DNA of 64,000 nt from contig CM073891.1 in assembly GCA_037176705.1 (NCBI GenBank), positions 50,842,571 through 50,906,570 on the forward strand, in the 5' to 3' direction. How positions within the stretch are numbered: position 1 is the stretch's first letter; each line of letters starts with the position of its first letter. The position numbers and the translations under genes are program-made. Origin of the DNA: Molossus alvarezi. Taxonomy: Eukaryota; Chordata; Mammalia; Chiroptera; Molossidae. The notes beneath the pieces are model-generated. The model saw only the letters and a program-made list of their open reading frames with translations. It did no database searches and had not been told where the DNA came from. Of the stretch, positions 53,539 through 64,000 are shown in pieces.

Positions 53539-55183
53539 TTATTTATAAGATTTATATAAAATTGGATGGTTTTTCTGGAGTGAATTAAATCGTTGTGGAT
53601 TTCTTGTCAAAGCTTCTTTGAGGAGGTGAATCTCAACCAGTGTTTAATGCTAAAGAAATGGATCTAGGGGATGGTAGACATTCTTCTCATGGAGGAAGTG
53701 TGGCATGTATGATGATATTAAGCCTTGCATGTGTATTAGCCTCTACTTATTTCTTAAAAAGAAAAAGGATGAACAAAGACTGGAAAAAGAGCCAACATTA
53801 GAATGAGTTTAGGACTTCCCGTCAAGATGGTGGCATAGGTAAAACATGGTATCGCCTCCTCCCACAACCACATAAGTTACCCCTTAACTACAGAAAAACC
53901 ATCATTCAGAATCACCTGAAATCTGGCTGAGTGGAAGTACTACAACTAGGGAATTAAAGAAGAAGCCACATGGAGACTGTTAGGAGGGGCAGAGATGCTA
54001 CTCAGGCTGGTCCCACACCCACCTGTCGCACATTAAAGCAGGAGGGATACCCTCTGTGAAGGCCCCACCAGAGGAGTGAGGGGTCCCGTTCCCATACCTG
54101 GTCCCCCAGCTCAGGGTTCCAGTGCCAGGAAGACCAGGCCCCATAACTTCTGGCTATGAAAACCAGTGGGGATTAAGGTTGAAGGAGACAGAATGCTATG
54201 GAAAGGTGCCAGAGACATATAGGGAGAAACTGAATTGTCAGGCATCAGGGTGAAAGCTGTGGGGGGCAACTTTCTCCCAGACAGAAGTGCTAGCAGAGGC
54301 CACTGTTCCTTTGATGAGCCCTTCCCACACAGGACTGGCAAGCAGGCACTATATCTTAGACTCCATCAATCTGGCTCACACTATTTGCCCCACCGTGGTG
54401 ATTCCCTGAGAACCCACCCCAAACAATTTTCAAGTCCACCCAACCTGCTTCCAATGGCTTTTCAGTAAGAATGGCCTGTCTTGGCTCATGGTTCAGATTT
54501 TTCTAAAATCGCTCAAACAAGAAGCATCTGGCTTCAGGGTGCTCCATACCTCTCTCTAAATGGCCCCAGCCTCAGCACTAGCAGCAGCTGGCCTTGGTTC
54601 ACAGCTTGGCCTTGACTGGGCACCTCCAAGCCCAGCACAAGTAACAGCCACCTGCAGATTTTTTGCAACCCATGCTGGGAGGCTCTGGGCAGAGCATAAG
54701 CAGCAGAATATAGGTGGCAGCTGACTCTGGCTGGCACCTACTGGGAGGCTCCAGAGTTATCAAACTCAGTGGACAGCTTCAGAACACATCGAAGAACTGC
54801 CACCCAACCACCTCCACAAACAATACACACAGATTCAGTGAGCACGGGAGCCCCCCCAGGAGTAAATCCTTCTAGTGAGGTGGGCTCCTGCACAGCTGAT
54901 CTTCTACAGTGGTTGGTGGTTACAGCCAGCCCTTGCAGCTGATTGGCCTAGGAGTAAATCCTTCCCATTAATGTGCCAACAGCAATCAAGTTACAACTAA
55001 AAATGGAGGGTGTACACAGCTCACATGGGTGAGGGGGGCAACTCAAGTGCCCGGCTTGGGTGATTGGGGAGGCTATGCCACTGGACCCTACAGAGAACCT
55101 GCAATATTAAACCACTCTATCAAGCCTGGGAGATAGAGCAGCTCTAACTAGTACATAGAAACAAACACAGGGAGGTTGCCAAA

Positions 55184-55977
55184 ATGAGGAGACAAAGAAA
55201 CATGTCACAAAAGAAAGAACAGAACAAAACTCTAGAAAAAATAAATAAACAAAATGGAGATAAGCAATCTACTAGATACAGAGTTCAAAACACTGGTTAT
55301 AAGGATGCCCAATTAATTTAGTGAGAACTTCAATAGCATAAACTAGAATTAGTAAAAAATTAAGCATACACTAACTAAAATAAAGAATGATTTACTGGGA
55401 ATCAACAGTAGAGTAGATGAAACCAAAAATTAAATCAGCAATTTGGAATATAAAGAAGTAAAAAACACCCAATCAGAACAGCAAAAAGGAAAAAGAATTT
55501 ATCACATAATAGAGGTCTTGTAAAGCAAAGAGAGAGAGCAAGAAACTGAAAATCTATTTTAAAAAAATAATGACAAAACTTCCTTAATTTGGTGAAGGAA
55601 ACAGACATACAAGTCCAGGAGGCTGAGGAAGTCCCAAACAAGATGAACCCAAAGAGGCCCACAACAAGACAAATCATAATTAAAATGCTAAAGATTAAAG
55701 ACAAAGAGAGAATCTTAAAAGCAGCAAGAGAAAACCTACAAGGGAGCTCCTGTAGACTGTCAACAGAAAGTTGATGAAAAGCAATGACTTACAACCAAGA
55801 TTACTTTACCAAGCAAAGCTATCATTTAGAAAACAATGACAGATTAAGAGCTTCTCAGACAAGAAAAAGGTAAAGGAGTTCATCACCCTCAAACCAATAT
55901 TGTATAAAATGTTAAGGGGTTTTCTTTAAGAAGAATAAGAAAAGATTAAAAAAATATGAACAATAAAATGACAATAA
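55184..55977 (+). pseudogene. HAL1 ORF1, broken
   Basis: It starts at the ATG equivalent to the intact ORF1 (aaaatgaggagacaaagaaac) and keeps recognisable blocks such as ETDIQVQEAEEVPNKMNPKR and KDKERILKAAREN, but with multiple stops, frameshifts and a missing stretch in the C-terminal third. It is non-functional. Confidence 0.9.
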
Positions 55978-56011
55978 ATGTATTTCTATCAACAATTAAA
56001 TCTAAAAAATA

Positions 56012-56168
56012 GCCTTGGCCAGTTTGGGCAGCGGTTAGAGCGTCGACCTGCGGTCCCGAGAGGCCTGGGTTCGGTTCCCGCTAAGGGCGCGTTCCTTGGT
56101 TGCAGTTTGTCCCCGGCCCTGGTTGGTCGTGCGGGTGGCAGCCACTCGATGTGTCCCTTTCACATCGA

Positions 56169-56224
<56 letters not shown>

Positions 56225-56292
56225 CCTGTCTCTCCCTCCCACTCTACCAGAACAAAAAAGGAAAAATGTGAGGATAAAAAAAATAAATATTT
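56012..56292 (+). mobile_element. Ves-type SINE with expanded (TC)n
   Basis: A plus-strand young copy inserted in the old HAL1 3' UTR. Perfect 14-bp TSD aaatctaaaaaata at 55998-56011 and 56293-56306. The (TC)n block (56171-56221) is about 25 units, much longer than in sister copies. Confidence 0.95.
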
Positions 56293-56428
56293 AAATCTAA
56301 AAAATAAATAATAAACAAGCAGAACTTAAAGAGTCTCATAGATACAGAGAACATTTTGAAAGTTGCCAGATGAGAGGGGTTTGGGGGGATGGGTAAAAAA
56401 AGTGAAGAAATTAAGAAGTACAGATTGG

Positions 56429-56631
56429 CCTGGACATTATGGCTCAGTGGTTGAGCACTGACTGATGCACCAAGAGGTCACTGGTTCAATTCCCAGTCAG
56501 GGCACATGCCTAGACTGGGGACCTGGTCCCCAGAGGGGGGCATGCTGGAAGCGGCCAACCGTTGTTCTCTCTCATCAATGTTTCTATCTCTCTCCCTCTC
56601 CCTTCCTTTCTCTCTAGAAGAAGAAAAAAAT
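56429..56631 (+). mobile_element. Older Ves-type SINE
   Basis: A plus-strand copy in the old HAL1. TSD aagtacagattgg / aagtacaaattgg at 56416-56428 and 56632-56644. Confidence 0.92.
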
Positions 56632-56850
56632 AAGTACAAATTGGTTGTTACAGAATAGTCATGGGGACATAAAGTACAGCATAGGGAATGTAGTAATAAT
56701 ATTCTAAGAGCCATGTATGATGTCAGATTGGTGCAAGATTTATTGGGATGATCACTTAGTAAGTTATGTAATGTCTAATCACTGGGGTATATACCTGAAA
56801 CTAATATCATAATATATTTCAACTGTAATTGAAAAATAAAAATAATTTTA

Positions 56851-57059
56851 ATTTTTTGTTGCTAATCTTCACCTGAGTATATTTTCCACTGATTTTTAGA
56901 GAGAGTGGAAGGGAGAGAGGGAGGGAGAGAGAGAGAGAAACATTGATGAGAGAAACATGGACTTGTTGCCTCCCAAAGGACCCTTTACTAGGAATCAAAC
57001 CTGTGACCCTTCAGTCTGTGGTCCAATGCTCTAACCACTGAGTCAAACCAGCCAGACCT
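56851..57059 (-). mobile_element. Ves-type SINE
   Basis: A minus-strand copy in the A-rich tail of the old HAL1. Perfect 13-bp TSD aaaaataatttta at 56838-56850 and 57060-57072. Confidence 0.93.
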
Positions 57060-57446
57060 AAAAATAATTTTAAAATGGAAAATAAAAAAAAAAGACTAGA
57101 ATAACTCCAGAAGGAAGCAATGTCAGATTGTGTGCCAATATTTGGAAAGGACACAGAACTGTGCATAAGAGCCTGTAAATTATTTTTTAAACAAACATGC
57201 TTCATTACACCTGAAAAAAATGAGTTTAGAAGGAAAAGAAACAGCGTAATAGTTTTTATTGGTTTAATTAACATACCTTTGTGAGGTTTACATTGCTTCA
57301 CAGTGCTGAAGTGCCACATATGTACAACACTTGCCATGCATTTTTATTTCGATGTGAAATCATCATCTTGTTAAGTACTTAAGGTCTCACAACAAAGAGA
57401 TGTATTTATAGCACTATGTTTTATACTTTGAAAACAGTAATGTTCA

Positions 57447-57624
57447 GCCCTGGCTGGTGTGGCTCAGTTGGTTGGAGCGTCATCCTATACACCGAAAGGT
57501 GGTGAACTCTATCCCCTGCCGGGGCACATGCAGGAGGCAGCTTATCAATTGTTCTCTCTCACATCAATGTTGCTATCTTTCTATATCTCCCTTCCTCTCT
57601 CTAAAATAACTAATAAGTTTAAAA
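57447..57624 (+). mobile_element. Ves-type SINE, shortened
   Basis: A plus-strand 178-bp copy with perfect 16-bp TSD aaaacagtaatgttca at 57431-57446 and 57625-57640. The body between B box and (TC)n block is reduced. Confidence 0.95.
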
Positions 57625-57644
57625 AAAACAGTAATGTTCAAATG

Positions 57645-59140
57645 TGCTAAGCCACAAAAAATTATTTTTCAAAGTCAATCCATCACTAAATAAACTCAAT
57701 ATAAGTGATTCCTGGTTATCTTTGAGAGTTCAATGTCAGTAGCTACAACATGCTGTTTCTATAATTTCTATATTTAGAACATTTAAGTGCCTCTTTGAGT
57801 TGGCACGGTTGCCTAATACGTACAATTGGACTTAAGGGAGAAAATATTTCAAGATTAGATTCTATTTTTTCTCCCAAAAGTGATAAGTAAATAGTTAAAA
57901 GATATATCCCCAAATCAACTAAATTCATATTATGCTTAAATAAAACAAAATGCTTGTTCTTATCTAATAAGTATATCTATACAGGCCAAAGATTGGGGGG
58001 GAAATGTATACCACTTTATCATTTATTTTCCTTTAAAAGTCTGTTTCAGATTTTTATCTTTATTGTCAAAGAAAACCGACGGCATTTTTTACTGCTCTTA
58101 TAAATAAAGACATGTTTGATGTACCCAGCGTTTTCTAACAATATATGTATACAACATGTAAAAAATAAAATTCAAATGACATTTTTGTTATAAGCATGTA
58201 GGTTATAATGCGTTCAACACATCCATCCTAAGAATTAAATTGATTGTTTAAAATTTAGTATCTTTTTTTTTTTTTTGCAAAGTATGTAAGCATTTTAAAG
58301 TGTAGGAGAACAAACAAAAAGTGTAGAGAATATCATCCAAGGAAAAGCAGACTTGCAAAGTAGGAAAATGATCTCTAACCTGTTTTTGACATACTCAATA
58401 ATGACAAATCTCTTGAAACTAGAATCTGGCCAAGTCTTCAGAACATGCCTGTCTTCATTAAGATGCCATAGGCCATTCTGGATAAACTTTTTGTCTAAGT
58501 ACTCCAAGACGAAAGTGATCTAGTGAAGGAATATAGGAATTCAGCATGTAGGAAGTTCTTGTGTTTTTACAAGTATATCACATCATAGATCTGACCCCAT
58601 TACCAACAGCAGTTCTTAAGGAATCTTTGAGCCCAAGCAATTTTAGAAGACTCATTGCCACTGTTGCTGATGAGGTAAATAGTTATCTATAGATAGTTTC
58701 CTGAAACACTTGAAACCAGACCAAGGAAATCATTTACAATTTTGACTAGACCAAAAATAAAAAGTTACTGAATTTACACCCAAAATTGGGCTGTTTCCAT
58801 CACTTTGATCTGTTATTGATTGAATAAAATTGTTGTATGGGGGATAAATAAATAGTATTTTCTAACTAGATTATAGTTAATGATTATCTGTATATATGTC
58901 AAAAAGCTTGCAGTTCTATAAATAGATCCACCTATAAACATTTTCTTAAATCAAATGGCTACTCTGTCATACTACTATCATTTCATAAGTACAGTGGCAC
59001 TCTCTTAATCCACCATCACTTCACTGACAAGATTAACCAATGTGGTACATTCTAACTGATGTCCTTTATACAGATACTCAGGGTTAGCAAGCTACACTCT
59101 AGAGCATAGCACGCTTTTCCCCTTGACTATCAGACTGTCT
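57645..59140. other. Intergenic stretch, no gene seen
   Basis: AT-rich, with a T-run at 58264-58276. Small minus-strand frames (57743-57928, 58295-58507) have no recognisable content. Confidence 0.5.
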
Positions 59141-59144
59141 CAAG

Positions 59145-59450
59145 AACATTATGCTGAGTGAAATAAGCCAGTCAGAGAAAGACAAGTACCACATGGTCTC
59201 ACTCATATGTGAAATCTAGTCAACAAACTGAACTAACAAGCAAAATGGAGAAAGACTCCTGGATAGAGAGCAGACTGACAGCTGCGAGGCGGGGAGGCAG
59301 GAGGAGGGGAGGGATCGAGCAGAAAGGAAAAAGAGGAAGAACTCATGGACAGGAACTACAGTGGTGGTTGCGGTGGGGAGGGTGGTGGGTGGAGGTGGAA
59401 GAAGATATGGGGGAATAAAAGATAATGGGGAAAAAAGAGGGGACTGTGTT
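59145..59450 (+). mobile_element. 5'-truncated L1
   Basis: 'cattatgctgagtgaaataagccagtcagagaaagacaagtaccacatgg' is the last part of L1 ORF2 (translation LSEISQSEKDKYHMVSLI-like), followed by a G-rich 3' UTR. The open frame at 59209-59418 is this UTR. Confidence 0.88.
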
Positions 59451-59666
59451 TAGTATTATTTTTATTAAGAGGATATTGTGCTTATTTTAAAATTTGATTA
59501 TGCAGTTGCACTTATTAAAATACATTATTGTAATTAATCAAATATTGCATAACTGGTGAAAAAGCAGTATGAAAAGAAAACTTGTTTTTATTAAAACTAG
59601 GTTAAAACTGTCAATTGTTAGCTGTCAAAGAGGCGTGCATGAGACAAAAGTAAAAGATTAAGAAAT

Positions 59667-59667
<1 letters not shown>

Positions 59668-59697
<30 letters not shown>

Positions 59698-59905
59698 TTT
59701 TAAGAGAGAGGAAGAAGGAGGAGGAAGAAGGAGAGAGAGAGAGAAACATCAATGGGAGAGAGATACATTGATCAATTGCTTTCTGTTTGCGCTTTGGCCT
59801 GGAATCAAACCCACAGCCTGGGTATGTGCACTGATCAGGAATCGAATCCACAACCTTCAGGTGCACAAGACAATGCTGCAACCAACTGAGCCACACTGGC
59901 CAGGC
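59668..59905 (-). mobile_element. Ves-type SINE with (ATTT)n tail
   Basis: A minus-strand copy whose A-rich tail has become about nine tandem ATTT units (59668-59700). The head gcctggccagtgtggctcagttgg ends at 59905 in reverse. Confidence 0.9.
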
Positions 59906-59909
59906 AGGA

Positions 59910-61445
59910 AATACATTTTAAAAGTCTAGAATGGTTTATACATCATATTATTTTGTGAATCTTTAAGGGCTTACTTGAATTACAACTGGATATTATAGGC
60001 AATAAACCATACCAGTGGTATAAATGAAACATTACATTTTACTTCAATCAACACACATACATTTTAATTAATTATTAATTAGTCTTGATCTTATTAGATA
60101 AGAGTGAACATCTATAGTATATCAGACTATTTTTTAATAAAAAAAATTGAACCATGTAGAGACCCCAGGCATTTTTAACTTATGTAAAGTCAAAATAGAC
60201 CAATATAAAAAAACTTACCCAGGCACCAGCTTCCATTCTTCCTACAATTCTTCCTTCTTCACTTTTTCTCTTCCTTCTTTCATCCTTTCCTTCTTCACAG
60301 GCTCACTTTTTGTCTGGTTTCTGAAAGTTCTTATTTAGAGCATTTCTATTGGCATCATGTGTTTAGATATTACTTAAAGTGTTATTCAAAATATGAAATT
60401 CCCAGTTCTCTGCCATATATTAAAAATAGCCCTTGGCAAATACAAATACACCTGTTATAAATGAAATAAAATAATAAAGTAAATATCTAATGATGCTTAT
60501 ATTGGCTTATTTAGAAAAAAAAGTTATGATTTCTATTCTAAAATTAAAGGGTTGAATTATGTGAAAAATGGGTGAGAATAGTAGATTGAAAATAAAATTA
60601 TTTTGTATGATAAATAACTGCTATTCCTATTTCCTTGCAAAAACATTTGTGAGCTACCAATCAAGTACCTTCAAAATGGAAATGTCAAATAGATGGGAAA
60701 TCTATAGTATCAAAACTGATAGTATGCTTTAATTCTTCATATTTATTTTTTACAAAAATTTGATTATTTATTTATCTCATAGGTATAATAATTTTTTTTT
60801 TATTCTAGACCTAGCCATTATATCTTCTTACCATTTGGGAAGAATATTTTTACGATCCTTACTCGTGATAGTTTCAAGATTTGGGTTTTGGTTTAACTGC
60901 TTTAACTACATTGTTCAATATGTTATGAAATAGGAAATAACTAATGAAGCGGTTAAGTAGAGAATTCATTTAAAGTGAAGTTCTGGCACCAGAATGAGTA
61001 AGGTATATTTTGTAAATGCCAAGTTTAGTTATTATGTTCAGATACTGCCAACAAATATTATCTTTCAGGGGAATATAAAAATAAGATCCTTTGTTAGGAG
61101 CTTTTCAAGACCCTGAATTTTATACCTTTTATAACATTTCCACAAGAGGCTAGTCCTTTCACTTTATAGTGTTGATAAATATACCATGAGGAAAAAGTGA
61201 TAGATTTCAGTCTTTGCTTTCAAGAAAAATCTCTGTGCATGTTTGCATAAAATTTAACTGTTTATCAAACTTGATTTGTACTCTAAAATTAAAAAAAAAC
61301 TAAATTCAGATAAAGAAAAACTATACATTTAAAACATTCTTTTAAAACTAAACAATTGTGGAAGTAATAAAGAAAGTGTAATGGTAGCACAAAATTTCAC
61401 TTGTAATATTAAGAAATAAGGAAGGGGTGGAGAGGGTAACGTAAA
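59910..61445. other. Intergenic stretch, no gene seen
   Basis: AT-rich with a T/C-rich patch at 60230-60300. No repeat family or gene was identified. Confidence 0.5.
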
Positions 61446-61459
61446 TGTAGAAACAATGC

Positions 61460-61708
61460 GGCCTGGCCAGTTTGGCTCAGCGGTTAGAGCGTCGGCCTGC
61501 GGTCCGGAGAGACCCGGGTTCGGTTCCCGCTAAGGGCGCGTACCTCGGTTGCAGTTTGTCCCCGGCCCTGGTTGGCCGTGCGGGTGGCAGCCACTCGATG
61601 TGTCCCTTTCACGTGGATGTTTCTCTCTCTCTCTCCCTTCCTCTCTTTCCTTCCCACTCTATCTGTACAAAAAATGGAAAAATATCCTCGGGTGAGGATA
61701 AAAAAAAA
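61460..61708 (+). mobile_element. Ves-type SINE, young reference-like copy
   Basis: A plus-strand copy with the A box tggctcagcgg at 61473-61483 and B box ggttcggttcc at 61517-61527 intact, so Pol III promoter elements are present. CpG-rich. TSD agaaacaatgc at 61449-61459 and 61709-61719. Confidence 0.96.
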
Positions 61709-61719
61709 AGAAACAATGC

Positions 61720-62210
61720 AGTTAGAAAATACTACCATTGAGAAAATGCACAGATCAACTGCCTGCATTCCATCAGCCATATGAGACGACTGCTTGGTGT
61801 GGCTTGCATTGCCCGTTCAAAGCATGAGAACCATAGAACTTTAGAGTTGGAAGGGGACTTAGAGATTCACCAAGAGAACATCTACCATCTAATATGGGAA
61901 TTGCCCCATGTGGAAATAAACTCAATAATTACTTAAGTGATGCCATCTTCATCTCTGAAGACGCCAATGACTGAAAGATTCTTACCTCAAAAATAAAACA
62001 TTTATTCATATTTCATTATCTCTGATTTTATAACATACTTCCTTACTCCAGTGAAAGTTTGTTGGCTGCAATATCTACCCACTGATGATAGTTCAGTTCT
62101 TAGTTATATTATTCCGCAAACATTTGAGTACCTAATGTATGTTAGGCAGCATATTTCTTTTTGTATACATGTTATGCAAATAAGGGCAAATAACACAGCA
62201 GGCCTGTTAA
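61720..62210. other. Intergenic stretch, possible old repeat
   Basis: 'atagaactttagagttggaaggggacttagagattcacc' resembles an ancient interspersed motif that also appears weakly at 4735-4775, but I could not assign a family. Confidence 0.4.
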
Positions 62211-62220
62211 AGCAGTATTC

Positions 62221-62339
62221 CTTTTTTTTTTTAACTTTATTTTTATTGTTGACACTATTACAGATGTCCCCATTTTCTTCCTTTCTGTCCTTTTCCACCC
62301 AGCTCCTGTCCTCCCTTCCCTCTGGCCATCACCACACTG
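62221..62339 (-). mobile_element. L1 3' tail fragment
   Basis: A T-run and 'ttattgttgacactattacagatgtcccc' are the reverse of an L1 terminus with about 120 bp of G-rich 3' UTR. Possible TSD aagcagtattc / aagcaacattc. A very short 5'-truncated insertion. Confidence 0.88.
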
Positions 62340-62344
62340 AAGCA

Positions 62345-62865
62345 ACATTCTTAAGAAAGAGGAAATACAAACCAAATTAGAAGAGGTATGGTTTCTGCAT
62401 TGTGTATCATACTCTGGGGCAGCATGAGCATCCAGCAGGATTCCGTGTCAGATTCCAAGAGGATTCCTTTGACCAGTCTTCATTCCTTCCCTGTGTGATC
62501 AGGGGCTAGGCTATCGTACAATTAGTCCTATCCTGCCAGCTCAGAGGGGATAACAGATACAGCCCTTTCCATGGAGGGGCAGAAGTTGGGCTTTAGGTCC
62601 AAGGTTATAGTGGGCTTTGTCATATCAGTGCTCATCATCAGGAGGCTGGGAATATTTGACTAAGAAAAATGATTATGTTAAGTACTGGGAACATAATCAT
62701 TTCTAACATAACTTTTCAAGCCAACTTCTTCTCTTCCTCCTCTTCCTCCACCTCCTCCTTCTCCTTCTTTCTTCTTCTTTTCTGAGAATAGCCTAAATTA
62801 AATCAGGCTTTAAAAAGAAAACCTTTACTTTCAAAATATCTTTAAGGTTTTGAAGGCATCTTGCA
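62345..62865. other. Intergenic stretch
   Basis: It contains a CTT/CCT-rich patch near 62730-62780. No gene was seen. Confidence 0.5.
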
Positions 62866-62869
62866 TTTC

Positions 62870-63015
62870 TCTGTAAGTCTTCCTTTAGACTAATTCAGAT
62901 TATCTGTTCCAGGCTTTGAATTCTTTGAGTGCAAGGATCACTTTTTCATTCCCTTTATCAAGCAAACTTCTGTTTCATGTTGTGCACTTAAACATTTGTT
63001 GAATGCATGGATAAG
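62870..63015 (+). repeat. L2 3' end relic
   Basis: 'ctttgagtgcaaggatcactttttcattccc...cttaaacatttgttgaatgcatgg' is the L2 3' ending. Confidence 0.7.
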
Positions 63016-63019
63016 TAAA

Positions 63020-63775
63020 TGCTAATCTAGGACATTGTTTCAGCATTCTTTCTATAATACTGGGGTTTAATACTGGGGTTTATGGAGTCTTCTAAAATTG
63101 ATGCCCAGAACCAGGGACCATCCTCCAAATCTGTGTATTTAAAGTTTCTTTGATAATGCCATATGTAAATTAGTACATTCTAAAAGTAGATTTTCTTTTT
63201 TAGCAACAGAGTAACACTGCTGGCTCATATCGAGTTTGTGGTCATATAAAATCGTGGACCTTTACATGAACTGTTGTCATTCCAGAAGACCAACCCGTAT
63301 ATTACATTCAGAAGAAAAATGGTCTCATCTTTTAGCAGCTACATCCTGTACTTACAAAACTGTCTTTTGAACTTAAAATTAGGGCCACATGTTTTCTCTG
63401 TTAAACTTCATCTTGCTGCTTTGAGTTTATTTCATTCTATCAAATTCCATTTGCTTTCTAAATGTATCACCCTACATATCAGTAACCCCACATTGCCTTC
63501 TACAGATTTCACAAGCATGTCTTTTTTTATGATATTAAAAAAGTTCAGCCATTTAGGATGAGTCTTTTTGGCATGCTGCAATCAACTAGATTTGACATGG
63601 ATGCATTCATTACAATTAATTTGATATGTTTTTGTTAAGCAGCTATAAATTAGGGCAACCCCTGGGAATATAAGAACAATATGAAAAATGTGGCATCGAT
63701 TGTATTTCCTTGATCTTTCAATCTCGCACCGTATCAAATGTAGTATGAAATGAAGAACTAAGAAGGCCTTTGCAA
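63020..63775. other. Intergenic stretch, no gene seen
   Basis: A 95-codon frame at 63274-63561 has no recognisable domain. A near-tandem 'tactggggtttaatactggggttta' lies at 63059-63083. Confidence 0.5.
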
Positions 63776-63779
63776 CTTA

Positions 63780-63950
63780 GATTCACATCACCACTTCACC
63801 ATTTTGTAACGGTGTATGTTCACTGTCAGCGTCTCTAAGTTTTAATTTCCATTATCTGCCAAAATATGTGGGTATGAGCATTAAGGTAATTATTGTGCCA
63901 AGGACAGCTTGGGACTTGTAGTAAGAATGAATTAAATGTTGGATTACTTC
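63780..63950 (+). repeat. MIR relic
   Basis: 'cacatcaccacttcaccattttgtaacggtgtatgttcactgtcagcgtctctaagttttaatttcc' follows the plus-strand MIR core and downstream region. Diverged. Confidence 0.65.
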
Positions 63951-64000
63951 TCTGTAAAGAAAAGATATAGAGACATTTTTGAACTGTGAGCATCATAAGC

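Larger units (their letters stand above)
53812..57092 (+). mobile_element. Old, decayed HAL1-like element with nested SINEs
   Basis: It begins gacttcccgtcaagatggtgg, aligning with the young element at 11499. A 5' UTR (to 55183), ORF1 relic and 3' UTR are followed by 'cctgaaactaatatcataatatatttcaactgtaattgaaaaata' tail. As in the young copy no ORF2 sequence lies between ORF1 and the 3' UTR. Three SINEs sit in the 3' part. No clear TSD is visible. Confidence 0.88.

Noticed and set aside
53812..57092. TSD for the old HAL1 (taga-at words at both ends)
   Set aside because: Only a six-base similarity, not abutting the 5' end. Too weak to call.
1..64000. CRISPR arrays, bacterial operons, phage or plasmid systems
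   Set aside because: Repeat content (Ves SINE, L1, L2, MIR, Tigger, LTRs) is mammalian. No regularly spaced repeat array or prokaryotic gene organisation was seen.

Overview
The window reads as AT-rich, non-coding mammalian DNA from a bat, most likely a microbat. The main evidence is about 26 copies of a tRNA-headed SINE of the bat Ves type. Each has a head close to TGGCTCAGCGG...GGTTCGGTTCC, a GCAGTTTGTCCCCGGCCC-like body, a (TC)n block and an A-rich tail, and many have clean target-site duplications (TSDs). Mammalian LINE-1, L2 and MIR relics and a Tigger-like DNA transposon relic are also present. No host exon, processed pseudogene, true tRNA/rRNA gene or CRISPR array could be supported. 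The long open frames are LINE proteins or read-throughs of repeats.

Layout: 1-7.6 kb is unique sequence with MIR/L2 relics, dinucleotide runs, a 68-bp direct repeat and a young Ves SINE. 7.7-11.4 kb holds Ves SINEs, a 5'-truncated L1 tail and two SINEs stacked in one target site. 11.5-13.7 kb is a structurally complete half-L1 (HAL1-like) element with an intact 312-codon ORF1, no ORF2 and a perfect 15-bp TSD. 18.8-25.2 kb is a near full-length but dead L1 on the minus strand, interrupted by a 387-bp solo LTR. 25.9-26.5 kb is a Tigger-like relic. 28.06-29.42 kb holds a mosaic of short inverted and direct copies of nearby sequence. 38.6-40.1 kb contains a 222-bp inverted duplication. 40.55-45.5 kb is an ancient minus-strand L1 relic carrying a MaLR-like LTR and a SINE. 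46.27-46.65 kb is a second solo LTR of the same family as the first. 53.8-57.1 kb is an old decayed HAL1 with three SINEs inside it. The rest is mostly unique-looking intergenic sequence.

The elements form a dependent set. HAL1 encodes only the RNA-binding ORF1 protein, and the SINEs encode nothing, so both need L1 reverse transcriptase in trans. The window shows recent traces of that activity (perfect TSDs, an intact ORF1) beside inactivated donors. The two HAL1 copies, old and young, allow a direct comparison: the young one keeps the HAL1 body but ends in an L1-type G-rich tail. The most unusual non-repeat signals are the template-switch-like mosaic at 28.4-28.6 kb, the 98.6%-identical inverted duplication at 38.6/40.0 kb, and a perfect 50-bp AT-rich palindrome at 53.5 kb.
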